Shown: piece by piece, positions 36,101 to 46,508 of the stretch
How positions within the stretch are numbered: the first letter of the stretch is position 1
Layout: the number at the start of each line of letters is the position of its first letter
Origin: Xenophilus arseniciresistens
GTDB lineage: Bacteria; Pseudomonadota; Gammaproteobacteria; Burkholderiales; Burkholderiaceae_C
Assembly (NCBI RefSeq): GCF_028023875.1
Contig: NZ_JAQIPB010000001.1
Coordinates: forward strand, 186,001 to 250,000
Reading direction: 5' to 3'
DNA: 64,000 bases
Notes under the pieces: model-generated
The model's input: only the letters and a program-made list of their open reading frames with translations
Database searches by the model: none
What the model was told of the DNA's origin: nothing
Made by a program: the position numbers and the translations under genes

Positions 36101-37082
36101 TCTTGCCGAAGCGCTGGGCGTCGCTCATCGCGCGCTGGTGGAACTGCTCGGGCGTCATGGGAGAAGCCTCGCCGCCCAGCGCCAGGATGCGCTCGCGCGG
36201 GCCGGGCTGCGCCAGGATCTTGTTCACTTCACGGTTCAGGCGCGCCACGATCTCGGGCGGCGTGCCAGCCGGCGCGTACAGGCCGAACACCGTGTCGGCA
36301 TCGAAGCCCGGCAGCCCCGCTTCGGCCAGCGTGGGAACCTTGGGGAACAGCGGCGAGCGCGTGGGGCTGCCCACGGCCAGCAGCTTGAGCTTGCCGGCCT
36401 GGATGTGCGGCACGGCCACGCCCGGGTCGAACAGGAAGTCCAGCTGCCCGCCCAGCAGGTCCGTCAGCGCCGGGGCCGCGCCGCGATAAGGCGCGTGCGT
36501 GGCCACCAGGCCGGCCTGCGACTTCAGCATCTCGGTGGCCAGGTGCGGCGAGCTGCCGTTGCCCGGCGAACCGAAGCTCAGCTTGCCCGGATTGGCCTTC
36601 ACGTAGGCCAGGAAGCTCTTGGCGTCCTGCGCCGGGAAGTCGGGCCGCACGACCAGAAAGACCAGCACGCGTGCCGCAGCGGCCACGGGCACCAGGTCCT
36701 TGGCCGGATCGAAAGGCATCTTGGCGTAGATGAAGGGGTTGACCGAGACCATGCCGCCCGAGCTGAGCAGCAAGGTGTAGCCGTCGGGCGCGGACTTGGC
36801 CACCACGTCTCCGCCGATGTTGCCGCCGGCGCCGCCACGGTTCTCGATCACCACGGGCTGGCCCAGCGCCTCCTGCAGCGGTGTGTTGATGGCCCGCGCG
36901 ATCTGGTCGGCCGCGCCGCCGGCCGGGAAGTTCACGACCAGCTTGATGGGCTTGCCGGGCCAGGCATCGGGCTGGGCCCAGGCTTTCATGCCCGGCAGCG
37001 CCAGGGCCATGGCTGCGCCCAGCAGCAGGCCGGCGCGGCGGCGCGGCAGCGTGGGGCGAAGGGTTGAGGAAGGCTTGGGCAT
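36069..37082 (-). CDS. Bug-family (TctC-type) substrate-binding protein
   Basis: A 337-residue periplasmic receptor. The ATG at 37082 begins MPKPSSTLRPTLPRRRAG, a signal with a basic head, ending at AWAQ. Family blocks are WPGKPIKLVVNFPAGGAADQ, IENRGGAGGNIGGDVVAKSA, FGSPGNGSSPHLATEMLKS and PLFPKVPTLAEAGLPGF. Again no TctA/TctB genes are beside it. It lies 94 bp downstream of the benzoylformate-decarboxylase-like gene on the same strand, so the receptor probably brings in an aromatic 2-oxo acid or its precursor (for example a mandelate-like compound). The last 32 bp overlap the pabC coding end. Confidence 0.92.
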   Translation of the reverse strand: MPKPSSTLRPTLPRRRAGLLLGAAMALALPGMKAWAQPDAWPGKPIKLVVNFPAGGAADQIARAINTPLQEALGQPVVIENRGGAGGNIGGDVVAKSAPDGYTLLLSSGGMVSVNPFIYAKMPFDPAKDLVPVAAAARVLVFLVVRPDFPAQDAKSFLAYVKANPGKLSFGSPGNGSSPHLATEMLKSQAGLVATHAPYRGAAPALTDLLGGQLDFLFDPGVAVPHIQAGKLKLLAVGSPTRSPLFPKVPTLAEAGLPGFDADTVFGLYAPAGTPPEIVARLNREVNKILAQPGPRERILALGGEASPMTPEQFHQRAMSDAQRFGKIIREANIRGD

Positions 37083-37176
37083 GTGTGTCTGTCTCCGTTC
37101 TCTGCCGTGAAGGCGCCCGCGGGGCGCCGGTATCTCTTGTTCCATGTCGCTGCCGCCCGCTGGGAGCAGCGCGCGA

Positions 37177-38814
37177 TCAATCCACTTCGATCTCGACCAG
37201 CACCGGCGCATCGCCCTGCAGCGACTGGCGCAGCACGCCGGCCAGCTCGCCGGCATCGCTCACGCGCAGGGCGTCCAGGCCCTGGCCGCGCGCGAGGGCC
37301 ACGAAGTCGAGGTCGGGCAGCGCCGTGCCCTGCGGCGTCTCGCCCGGGGCGTAGCCGAACACGGGCGCGAAGTCCTGCAATGCGGCATAACGCCGGTTGT
37401 TGAGGATCACAAAGGTGATGGGCAGCTTGAGCTGCGCCGCACTCCACAGCGCCTGGATCGAGTACATGCTGGAGCCGTCGCCGATCAGCCCGATCACGCG
37501 CTGCCCCGGGCTGCCCAGCGCCACGCCCACGGTGGCCGGCATGCCCCAGCCCAGGCCGCCGCTGGCCATGGTGAAGAAGGTGTGGCTGCGCGTGAAGTGC
37601 AGGCGCTCCTGCATCACGGGCCGCGAGCCCGGCGCTTCCTCGACCACGATGCAGCCCGCATCGCGCACCTCGTTGAGCGTCTGCAGCGCAAAGGCCACCG
37701 ACATGCGCTCGCCCGGCGCGGGCGGCTCGGCGCGCGGCAGCGGCGTTCGCGGCGCGGGCGGCGTGCGCGGCGTTGCGGGCGCGGGTCGGGCCAGGAGGTC
37801 GCGCACGCCCAGGCCGATGCTGCACTGGGCCGCCAGGCCCACGGGCGTCCAGGCCGCCGTGTGCGCATCGTCGATCAGCTGGCACAGCCGCGCGCCCTCG
37901 GGCAGGTGCGGGCCCTCGCCTTCGACGTGGTAGGAGAAGGCCGGCGCGCCCAGCACCAGCACCAGGTCATGGCCGGCCAGGCGTTCGACGATGCGCTCGC
38001 GGATCGCGGGCAGGAAGCCGGCAAACAGCGGATGGTCCTCGGCGAAGCCGCCGCGCGCCGACATCGGCGCCACCCACACGCGCGCCTGGTGCCGCTCGGC
38101 CAGCGCGCGCACCTCGTCCCAGGCGCCGTCGCGGTCCACGCCCGCCCCCACCACGATGGCCGGACGCGCGCTGGCATCGAGCGCATCGCCGATCTGCGCC
38201 AGCAGCGCCGGATCGGGCCGCAGGCCGGTGCCCACCTGCCGCACAGGCACTGGCGCAGCCGGCTGCTCCCAGTCGTCGGCCGGAATGGACACCAGCACCG
38301 GCCCGCAGGGCGGCTGCATGGCCACGTAGCAGGCACGGGCCAGGGCCTGCGGCACGTCCTGCGCGCGCGCGGGCTCGATGCTCCACTTGACGTAGGGCTT
38401 GGCCAGCTCGGTGGCCTGGGCCGAGAACAGGAAGGGGTCGAAGGGCAGGATCGAACGCGCCTGCTGACCGGCCGTGATGACCAGCGGCGTGCGGTTGAGG
38501 AAGGCCGTGAAGATGTTGCCCATCGCGTTGCCCACGCCCGCAGCCGAGTGCAGGTTGACGATGGCCGGGCGGCGCGTGGCCTGGGCATAGCCGTCGGCCA
38601 TGCCCACCACCACGGCCTCCTGCAGGCCCAGCACGTAGCGGAAGTCCTCGGGGAAGTCGCGGAACATCGGCAGCTCGGTGGAGCCCGGGTTGCCGAAGAT
38701 GGTGGTCATGCCCATCTGGCGCAGCAGCGCGAGCACGGCGGTGCGCACGGTGCTGGGAGCCGCAGCATCGACAGTGGGGGCGGCCGGCGCGGAAGAAGAC
38801 GAAGACATCAGCAT
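37177..38814 (-). CDS. mdlC: Thiamine diphosphate-dependent decarboxylase, benzoylformate decarboxylase-like
   Basis: A 545-residue ThDP enzyme. I use the ATG at 38814; one at 38808 is equally possible and neither has a strong ribosome site. The N-terminal domain has TTIFGNPGSTELPMFRDFP and the cofactor-activating Glu in YVLGLQEAVVVGMADGYAQ. The middle domain runs from about 200, and the ThDP/Mg motif is LIGDGSSMYSIQALWSAAQ with ILNN at the far end. The GNPGSTE start and the NLHSAAGVGNAMGN stretch are typical of benzoylformate decarboxylases, which act in mandelate breakdown, but related acetolactate-type or oxalyl-type enzymes cannot be excluded. A LysR gene is divergent at 39000. Confidence 0.82.
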   Translation of the reverse strand: MLMSSSSSAPAAPTVDAAAPSTVRTAVLALLRQMGMTTIFGNPGSTELPMFRDFPEDFRYVLGLQEAVVVGMADGYAQATRRPAIVNLHSAAGVGNAMGNIFTAFLNRTPLVITAGQQARSILPFDPFLFSAQATELAKPYVKWSIEPARAQDVPQALARACYVAMQPPCGPVLVSIPADDWEQPAAPVPVRQVGTGLRPDPALLAQIGDALDASARPAIVVGAGVDRDGAWDEVRALAERHQARVWVAPMSARGGFAEDHPLFAGFLPAIRERIVERLAGHDLVLVLGAPAFSYHVEGEGPHLPEGARLCQLIDDAHTAAWTPVGLAAQCSIGLGVRDLLARPAPATPRTPPAPRTPLPRAEPPAPGERMSVAFALQTLNEVRDAGCIVVEEAPGSRPVMQERLHFTRSHTFFTMASGGLGWGMPATVGVALGSPGQRVIGLIGDGSSMYSIQALWSAAQLKLPITFVILNNRRYAALQDFAPVFGYAPGETPQGTALPDLDFVALARGQGLDALRVSDAGELAGVLRQSLQGDAPVLVEIEVD

Positions 38815-38957
38815 GGAGCGAAGGGGCGGCGAAAAAGAAGGCATGCGTCGGCCCAGTGGCTGTGGGCATGAATGAACCCTGGCCGCATGAGTGACGCGCT
38901 GCCCGCAGTCTCGGCGTGCAAGGCCTGCCGGACAAGCCGTTCCCGGCACTATCTTTC

Positions 38958-38972
38958 ATGCCCAACAGGCAT
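38958..38972. promoter_or_regulatory. Candidate LysR operator between the mdlC-like and LysR genes
   Basis: The dyad ATGCC-CAACA-GGCAT lies 27 bp before the LysR start and about 145 bp before the divergent decarboxylase start. Interrupted dyads of this size with a 5-bp spacer are usual LysR recognition sites. Nothing else definable is seen in the gap of about 185 bp. Operator function is inference. Confidence 0.4.
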
Positions 38973-38999
38973 ACTGGCGCACATCTTGTACCCCTTGCC

Positions 39000-39908
39000 A
39001 TGCACGTCAACGACCTCGACCTGAACCTGCTGCGCGTGTTCGATGCGATCTACCGCGCCGGCAGCGTGAGCCGCGCCGCGGCCCTGCTGGGCATGGCGCA
39101 GCCGGCCACCAGCCAGGCGCTGACGCGGCTGCGCCTGCTGCTGAAAGACCCGCTGTTCGTGCGCGCGGGCGGCGGCGTGGCGCCCACGCCGCGCGCCCAG
39201 CGCATGGCCCATGGCGTGCAGACCGCGCTGGCCACGCTGCAGGCCGTGCTGCATGCCGACCAGCCCTTCGAGGCCGCCAGTGCGCAGGCCACCTTGCGCC
39301 TGCACCTGAGCGACATCGGCGAGGCCCGCTTCCTGCCGCAGTTGATGGCGGCGCTGCATGCGCAGGCGCCGGGCGTGCGGGCCGAGACCATGCCCTGGCC
39401 GCACGAGCAGATCGCGCTGGCGCTGGACAGCGGCGCGCTCGATTTCGCGCTGGGCTTTCTGCCCTCGGTGCAGGGCACGCAGCAGGCGCGCGTGCTCGAC
39501 GACCGCTACGGCGTGCTGCTGCGCGAAGGCCACCCGCTGATGGCCCGGCGTCGGCGCACCCGCGCACTGGGCGTGGACGAGCTGGCAAAGCTCGAGTACG
39601 TGGCCGTGCGCTCGCATGCGCAGACGCTGCGCATCCTGCGCATGCTGCGGCTGGAGTCACGCGTGCGCCTGACGGCGGCGCACTTCCTGGCCGTGTCGGC
39701 CATCGTGCGCGAAACCGACTTGGCGGTGCTGATGCCGCTGGACATCGCCAGCGACTTTGCGCACAACGGCGGCTACGCGCTGATGGATGCGGCCCTGCCG
39801 GCGCAGCGCTTCACCGTGTCGCTGCACTGGAGCCCGCGCTACGAGAACGACCCCATGCTGCGCTGGGCGCGCGAACTGATCCTGGGGCTGTTCCGCGCCG
39901 AGGGCTGA
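39000..39908 (+). CDS. LysR-family transcriptional regulator (NahR/LinR-like)
   Basis: A 302-residue regulator. The ATG at 39000 opens with MHVNDLDLNLLRVFDAIYRA, the wording of the NahR/LinR/NodD branch that controls aromatic catabolism. The helix-turn-helix includes SVSRAAALLGMAQPATSQAL and LFVRAGGGVAPTPRA. The effector domain has LHLSDIGEARFLPQLM. It is divergent from the benzoylformate-decarboxylase-like gene with a dyad in the gap, so it is the likely regulator of that gene and the Bug receptor behind it, probably with an aromatic acid as inducer (inference). Confidence 0.9.
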   Translation: MHVNDLDLNLLRVFDAIYRAGSVSRAAALLGMAQPATSQALTRLRLLLKDPLFVRAGGGVAPTPRAQRMAHGVQTALATLQAVLHADQPFEAASAQATLRLHLSDIGEARFLPQLMAALHAQAPGVRAETMPWPHEQIALALDSGALDFALGFLPSVQGTQQARVLDDRYGVLLREGHPLMARRRRTRALGVDELAKLEYVAVRSHAQTLRILRMLRLESRVRLTAAHFLAVSAIVRETDLAVLMPLDIASDFAHNGGYALMDAALPAQRFTVSLHWSPRYENDPMLRWARELILGLFRAEG

Positions 39909-39912
39909 GGGT

Positions 39913-40419
39913 TCAGCGCGCCTGCTGTTGCTGCTGCTGCGGCAGCAGCAGGCCCATCACGACTTCATCCACGTCCTGCGCCTCGCCCGCACGGCGGTAG
40001 AAGCCGCGCAGCAGCCCCTCGCGCACGAAGCCCAGGCGCTCGTAGAAGCGCAGTGCGCGCGGGTTGTCGGCTTCGGCATAGAGCTCCACGCGCCGCACGC
40101 CGTCGGCCCGCAGATGCAGCAGCGCGTCTTCAACCATGGCACGCGCGATGCCCTGGCCCTGCGCATCGGGGTCCACGGCCAGCGTGCGCAGCAGCGCCAC
40201 ATGGCTGGCGCGGCCCGGGTAGCGCGTGATGCGGTAGAAGCCCGCCACCTGGCCCCGCACCGTCCAGACGTAGAAAGCGCCGCTGGACAGCATCTCCGCA
40301 TAGACCGGCCCGAAGTCGTGCAGCGACATCGGCTCGTAGGTCAGGAAGGGCGAGACCTGCGGGTGGCTGTGGATGGCGTGGACCTTCGCCTGGTCTTCGG
40401 GTTGGGCCAATCGGCGCAT
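39913..40419 (-). CDS. GNAT-family N-acetyltransferase
   Basis: A 168-residue acetyltransferase of the GNAT fold. Motif A for acetyl-CoA binding is LAVDPDAQGQGIARAMVEDA (the Q/RxxGxA/G loop), motif B is YAEADNPRALRFYERLGF and VREGLLRGFYRRAG follows. The substrate is unknown; the closest wording is that of ribosomal protein or amino acid acetyltransferases. The protein ends in a run of six Gln, encoded by CTG/CAG-type repeats that can form a hairpin (39923-39953) close to the tail-to-tail boundary with the LysR gene. Start is the ATG at 40419. Confidence 0.88.
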   Translation of the reverse strand: MRRLAQPEDQAKVHAIHSHPQVSPFLTYEPMSLHDFGPVYAEMLSSGAFYVWTVRGQVAGFYRITRYPGRASHVALLRTLAVDPDAQGQGIARAMVEDALLHLRADGVRRVELYAEADNPRALRFYERLGFVREGLLRGFYRRAGEAQDVDEVVMGLLLPQQQQQQAR

Positions 40420-40459
40420 GGGCGTCTCCTCGATCCGGATTCAGGGCTCCGACGGGCCC

Positions 40460-40497
40460 AAAAAACAAGAGCCCGACGGCGGGACCGGCGGGCTCTT
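40460..40497 (-). terminator. Rho-independent terminator after ettA
   Basis: Reading the minus strand, a hairpin with arms AAGAGCCCG and CGGGCTCTT (plus-strand positions 40467-40475 and 40489-40497) is followed by a T run (A tract at 40460-40465 on the plus strand). It lies about 50 bp after the ettA stop and before the GNAT gene, separating the two minus-strand transcripts. Confidence 0.8.
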
Positions 40498-40544
40498 CGG
40501 CAGGGGCGGCCGGTCACCGTCGTGAGGATGACCGGCAGCGGCGC

Positions 40545-42206
<1,662 letters not shown>

Positions 42207-42586
42207 GGCGTTCTGTGCGGTTTCTTGAAGCAGGAGGCGCGCAGGCACTCCGCTGCTCTGCCAGGGAGTGCCGGGGCCGCGAACGGGCCGCGCGCAAAAG
42301 CGTGGATTATCCCTGCATGTGCCCGATTGCCCCTGCGCTGCAGGCAAAAGCCGCGCGCCGCTGCTGCCGGGCCGCAAGTCGTGCGACAATCGCGCGGTTG
42401 CCGGGCCCGGTCACCCGCAACACGGCTTTCCTGCCGGGGACGACGGAACTTCTGAGCTTCCAGGCTCCCGCCTCCAACCGATCTGCCCTCGACTGGCCCA
42501 GGCGCCCCCACACAAACAGGGCGAACCACGGCGGGCAGACACCCAAGAAGAACACCGCGCCGTGCATGGCGCTCTTTTTTGACTCA
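42207..42586. other. Long divergent intergenic region between ettA and rhlE
   Basis: A gene-free 380-bp gap between two divergent housekeeping genes. The rhlE side probably forms a long 5' untranslated leader, as is common for DEAD-box helicase genes that respond to cold. The only marked base-composition feature is a CTTTTTTGACTC stretch just before the rhlE start. I could not define a promoter, riboswitch or small RNA with confidence. Confidence 0.4.
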
Positions 42587-44392
42587 ATGAACTTCGACGA
42601 ACTGAAGCTGGCCCCGGCCATCCTCAAGGCCGTGCGCGAGCAAGGCTACGAAACCCCGACTCCCATCCAGGCCCAGGCGATTCCCGCCGTGCTTGAAGGC
42701 CACGACCTTCTGGCCGGCGCCCAGACCGGCACCGGCAAGACGGCCGCCTTCACCCTGCCCCTGCTGCACAAGCTTTCCAAGGGCGAGGGCAAGACCAACA
42801 AGTTCGGCAAGGACGGCATCGCCGCCCTGGTGCTGACGCCCACGCGCGAACTCGCCGCGCAGGTCGAAGAATCCGTGCGCACCTACGGCAAGAACCTGCC
42901 GCTCACCTCCACCGTCATCTTCGGCGGCGTGGGCATGAACCCGCAGATCGAGCGCATCAAGCGCGGCGTGGACATCCTGGTGGCCACCCCGGGCCGCCTG
43001 CTCGACCTGCAGCAGCAGGGCCACCTGGACCTGTCCACCGTCGAGATCCTCGTGCTGGACGAGGCCGACCGCATGCTGGACATGGGCTTCATCCACGACG
43101 TGAAGAAGATCCTGGCCCTGCTGCCCAAGGACAAGCAGAGCCTGCTGTTCTCGGCCACCTTCAGCGACGAGATCCGCGAGCTGGCCAACGGCCTGCTGCG
43201 CAACCCGCAGAGCATCCAGGTCACGCCGCGCAACACGACGGTGCAGCGCATCACGCAGGTCGTGCACCCGGTGGGCCGCGCCAAGAAGAAGCAGCTGCTC
43301 GCGCACATCATCAACGAGCACAACTGGAGCCAGGTGCTGGTGTTCACGCGCACCAAGTTCGGCGCCAACCATGTGGCCGAGTTCCTCGAGAAGAACGGCA
43401 TCACGGCCATGGCCCTGCACGGCAACAAGAGCCAGAGCGCGCGCACCCAGGCGCTGGCCGGCTTCAAGAGCGGCGACATCCGCGCCCTGGTGGCCACCGA
43501 CATCGCGGCGCGCGGCATCGACATCGATGACCTGCCGCACGTGGTGAACTACGAAGTCCCCAACGTCAGCGAAGACTACGTCCACCGCATCGGCCGCACG
43601 GGCCGCGCCGGCCGCGAGGGCCAGGCCGTGAGCCTGGTCTGCCTGGACGAGGAAGGCTTCATGCAGGAGATCGAGCGCTTCACCAAGCAGCAGATCCCGG
43701 TGCAGGTGATCGAGGGCTTCGGCCCCGACGAAGGCGAGATCGCCGAGCCCATCGCCATGGGCCGCCAGACCCTGTGGGGCGGCGCCGGCCGCCCGCCCAG
43801 CCGCGAAGTCATGGCCGCAGCCGCCAAGGCCGCGCGCCAGGAGATGATGCAGCGCATCCGTGACAACAAGGCCACGCAGGGCGAGCGCGGCAGTGCCAAG
43901 AAGGCCGGCCAGGGCGGCGGTCAGGGCCGCGGCGCCAACGGCGGTGGCGGCAATGGTGGCAACGGCGGCGGCAACCGCGGCCCGCGCAACGTGCAAGGCG
44001 GCCAGCCCCCGCGCCAGAACAACGGCAACGGCCCCAAGCGCCATCACAACGGCCCGCAGCATGCCACCCCGCATGCGCTGTACGAAGACCGCGAGCGCCC
44101 CGAGCGCCAGCCCAAGCACTTCGGCAACACGGCCAGCCCCTCGCATGCCGACGCGCTGGCCCATCGCCGCGCAGAGACCGAGGGCTTTGGTGGTGGCGGC
44201 GCCGGCCAGCCCGATCCGCTGCGCACCAGCGTGGACAGCTTCGGTGGCCGTGGCCGTCGCAGTGGCGGCGGCGGCGGTGGTGGTGGCTACGGCGGCGGCA
44301 ACCGCAACGGCGGTGGCGGCGGCGGTGGCCGTCGCAGTGGTGGCGGTGGCTACGGTGGCGGTGGCGGCGGTGGACGTCGCGGCGGTTACTGA
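42587..44392 (+). CDS. rhlE: DEAD-box RNA helicase with long glycine-rich tail
   Basis: A 601-residue RhlE-type RNA helicase. The start [16 protein letters not shown] at 42587 is preferred; ATG 42566 would add seven residues. All helicase motifs are in order: Q motif [20 protein letters not shown], Ia PTRELA, Ib [39 protein letters not shown] and [12 protein letters not shown]. From about residue 420 a low-complexity tail rich in Gly, Asn, Arg and Ser follows ([16 protein letters not shown] and later [12 protein letters not shown]), giving RNA affinity and perhaps phase separation. RhlE helps ribosome assembly and RNA turnover, often in the cold. Confidence 0.93.
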   Translation: MNFDELKLAPAILKAVREQGYETPTPIQAQAIPAVLEGHDLLAGAQTGTGKTAAFTLPLLHKLSKGEGKTNKFGKDGIAALVLTPTRELAAQVEESVRTYGKNLPLTSTVIFGGVGMNPQIERIKRGVDILVATPGRLLDLQQQGHLDLSTVEILVLDEADRMLDMGFIHDVKKILALLPKDKQSLLFSATFSDEIRELANGLLRNPQSIQVTPRNTTVQRITQVVHPVGRAKKKQLLAHIINEHNWSQVLVFTRTKFGANHVAEFLEKNGITAMALHGNKSQSARTQALAGFKSGDIRALVATDIAARGIDIDDLPHVVNYEVPNVSEDYVHRIGRTGRAGREGQAVSLVCLDEEGFMQEIERFTKQQIPVQVIEGFGPDEGEIAEPIAMGRQTLWGGAGRPPSREVMAAAAKAARQEMMQRIRDNKATQGERGSAKKAGQGGGQGRGANGGGGNGGNGGGNRGPRNVQGGQPPRQNNGNGPKRHHNGPQHATPHALYEDRERPERQPKHFGNTASPSHADALAHRRAETEGFGGGGAGQPDPLRTSVDSFGGRGRRSGGGGGGGGYGGGNRNGGGGGGGRRSGGGGYGGGGGGGRRGGY

Positions 44393-44410
44393 TCGCCACA
44401 CCCGGAATCG

Positions 44411-44432
44411 AGGGCGCTTCGGCGCCCTTTTT
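44411..44432 (+). terminator. Rho-independent terminator after rhlE
   Basis: AGGGCGC-TTCG-GCGCCCT forms a perfect 7-bp stem with the stable TTCG tetraloop at 44411-44428, followed by TTTT to 44432. It lies 19 bp after the rhlE stop, a textbook terminator. Confidence 0.9.
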
Positions 44433-44500
44433 CACGCCTGCCTGTCGGCGCGCCGCAAGGCGCCGCACAGGCTGCCACGGGCCCTGGCCACAATGGCGGC

Positions 44501-45526
44501 ATGCATGAGATTCCGCCGAACTACGCCACCCTCTTCGTCGCCACCTGCAATGCACTGAACCTGGCGCGGCCGCAGCGCCTGTTCTACGCCAACCAGGAGC
44601 CCTACGACCCGCGCGAGTACCAGCGCAAGATCGACTGGCTGGGCGAGCGCATCCGCATGCTCAATGCGGATGTGCTGGCCGTGCAGGAAGTGTGGGACGA
44701 CACCGCGCTGAAGGACGCCATTGCCGCCAGCGGCCTGCGCTACGACAGCGTGGCCGTGCCCGGCGCCGAAAGCACGCCGCCGGCCCAGGGTGCGCAGGGC
44801 ACGCCGCGCGTGGGCATCGTCACGCGGCTGAAGGTGGAAGAGCTTCGTTCCTTCGTCGACTTCCCGCAGGGCCTCTCGGTGGACGTGCCCGAGCTGGGAC
44901 GTCATGTGCGCTTCGAACGCCCGCCCCTGCTGGCGCGGCTGCGCATGAAGCACGGCCAGAGCGTGAACGTGCTCACCGTGCACCTGAAGTCCAAGCGGCC
45001 CAAGTTCCTGATCGACGCCGCGGGCCAGCCGCTGGAAAACCGCGACGACCACAAGATTGCGGCGCGCGCCTCGCTGCGTTCGCTGCTGATGCGCGCGGCC
45101 GAGGCCGCGGCCCTGCGCTGCATCGTGATCGACCTGCTCGATGACAGCCGCGTGCCGCTGGTGGTGATGGGCGACTTCAACGACCACCCGCACAGCGTGA
45201 CCACGCAACTGGTGGCCGCGACCTCCGACGCCTTCTACGACAAGGCCGCGCGCGACGTGGCGCTGTTCAACGCCTATGAGATGCAGGGCGAATCGGCGCT
45301 CAAGAAGGACGTGGCCTATTCCCACATCCACCAGGGCCACCCCGAAGTGCTGGACCAGATCTTCGTGAGCGAGGAATTCGCCGTCGGCTCGCGCCGCGCC
45401 ATCGGCGACGTGCGGCGCGTGGACTACTTCAACGACCACCTGCACGAAGGCCGCGACCGCACGCGCACCGACCACGGACTGGTGCGGGCGCTGCTGCGCG
45501 TGCGGATGGACGCGCAGCAGGGCTGA
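44501..45526 (+). CDS. Endonuclease/exonuclease/phosphatase-family protein
   Basis: A 341-residue protein of the EEP fold (DNase I-like). Catalytic-site motifs are visible: ATCNALNLARP near the N-terminus (Asn), VLAVQEVW (metal-binding Glu), VMGDFNDHPHS (Asp and Asn of the GDFN motif) and TDHGLVRALL at the end (final Asp-His pair). No signal peptide is seen. The fold covers nucleases, sphingomyelinase-like and inositol phosphatase-like enzymes; I cannot choose the substrate. The gene lies alone after the rhlE terminator and is convergent with the IclR gene. Confidence 0.9.
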   Translation: MHEIPPNYATLFVATCNALNLARPQRLFYANQEPYDPREYQRKIDWLGERIRMLNADVLAVQEVWDDTALKDAIAASGLRYDSVAVPGAESTPPAQGAQGTPRVGIVTRLKVEELRSFVDFPQGLSVDVPELGRHVRFERPPLLARLRMKHGQSVNVLTVHLKSKRPKFLIDAAGQPLENRDDHKIAARASLRSLLMRAAEAAALRCIVIDLLDDSRVPLVVMGDFNDHPHSVTTQLVAATSDAFYDKAARDVALFNAYEMQGESALKKDVAYSHIHQGHPEVLDQIFVSEEFAVGSRRAIGDVRRVDYFNDHLHEGRDRTRTDHGLVRALLRVRMDAQQG

Positions 45527-45579
45527 GTGCTGCGTCCATGGCGCTGCGCGCCAGCGAAGCGGCCTGGAGGGTTTTTGTT

Positions 45580-46383
45580 TCAGTACAGCTGCAGGCCCGA
45601 ATGCCGGTCTGCCGCCTGCACCAGTTGCACCAGCGCCGGGCCGACGCTGTCCAGCAGGCGGGCCTTCTTCGTGCGCAGCCCCGACACGGCGCCGTTGAAC
45701 AGCAGCTGACGCGGCCCATGGCGCAGGCGTGCCGCCACGCCCACCGCCAGCACGTTCAGCCCCGCGTCGCCCAGGTTGATGGCAAAGCCGCGATGCGCAT
45801 ACTGCGACACGCTTTCGCGCACGGCTTCGGCGCACCGTGCGTACTCGGCCGGCCGTTCGCGCCGCACGCGGGCCATGAAGCTCTGGCGTTCGGGGGCCCG
45901 CAGCTGCGCCAGCCAGGCCCGACCCATCGCCGTGGCCACCACACTGCGCACCGCACCCATGCCCGGGCGCATCAACGTGCCCTGCTCGTGCGTGCTGGTC
46001 TCCACATAGATCACATCCAGCCCCAGCGTGACGCCCACCGATACCGCGCCTTCGATGCGATCGGCCAGCTCCTGCATCGCCGGGCGCAGCGCCCCCAGCT
46101 GCGGCAGGTTGATGGCATAGGGATAGCCCAGCGCCATGGCGGCCGGGCCGATGAAATAGCGGTCCAGCCGCTCGTCATGGTCCAGAAAGCCCAGGGTCTG
46201 CAAGGTGCGGCACAGGCGCGAAACCGTGGGCCGCGAGAGGCCCAGCTTGGCCGCCAGCTCGCTGTTGGCATGCGGCCGTGGGTCGCCCACGAAGGCTTGG
46301 AGGATCAGCAGGCCCTTGGCCAGCGTGCCGGCAAAGTACGGGTCCTGCTCGCGCACGCGGCGCAGATCGTCATGGTGTTTCAT
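45580..46383 (-). CDS. IclR-family transcriptional regulator
   Basis: A 267-residue IclR regulator. The ATG at 46383 begins MKHHDDLRRVREQDPYFA. The helix-turn-helix is in SELAAKLGLSRPTVSRLCRT, with LDRYFIGPAAMALGY as the linker. The effector-binding GAF-like domain is marked by GVTLGLDVIYVET, SVVATAMGRAWLA and the final FAINLGDAGLNVLAVGV. Pfam-like IclR regulators often respond to aromatic or dicarboxylic acids. It is divergent from the acyl-CoA dehydrogenase gene, with a clean dyad in between, so it should control that operon. Confidence 0.92.
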   Translation of the reverse strand: MKHHDDLRRVREQDPYFAGTLAKGLLILQAFVGDPRPHANSELAAKLGLSRPTVSRLCRTLQTLGFLDHDERLDRYFIGPAAMALGYPYAINLPQLGALRPAMQELADRIEGAVSVGVTLGLDVIYVETSTHEQGTLMRPGMGAVRSVVATAMGRAWLAQLRAPERQSFMARVRRERPAEYARCAEAVRESVSQYAHRGFAINLGDAGLNVLAVGVAARLRHGPRQLLFNGAVSGLRTKKARLLDSVGPALVQLVQAADRHSGLQLY

Positions 46384-46448
46384 GGCTGCAATCCCTGACT
46401 GGCTGGCTGCGGATTCTGGCGCGCGGCGCCCGGTGCCGCGCATCGTGA

Positions 46449-46463
46449 TTTCAACTATTGAAA
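46449..46463. promoter_or_regulatory. Candidate IclR operator
   Basis: TTTCAA-CTA-TTGAAA at 46449-46463 is a perfect 6-bp inverted repeat with a 3-bp spacer in the 125-bp gap between the IclR and acyl-CoA dehydrogenase genes. IclR-family sites are commonly palindromes of this length. It is 45 bp upstream of the dehydrogenase start. Binding is inferred. Confidence 0.6.
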
Positions 46464-46508
46464 CACCATGCGGCGCATTGGCAGGCTGCTTCTTAGAGTC
46501 GGCCCACC

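Noticed and set aside
37105-37130. GC-rich hairpin between the decarboxylase and Bug genes as a terminator
   Set aside because: The palindrome GGCGCC-CGCGG-GGCGCC has no T run on either strand, so I do not call a terminator.
39923-39953. CTG/CAG repeat run as a possible short tandem repeat element
   Set aside because: It encodes the Gln run and preceding Leu residues at the end of the GNAT protein; no repeated spacer structure is present.
43900-44390. Regular GGC/GGT repeats as a possible repeat array
   Set aside because: They are the coding sequence of the glycine-rich tail of RhlE, in frame throughout.
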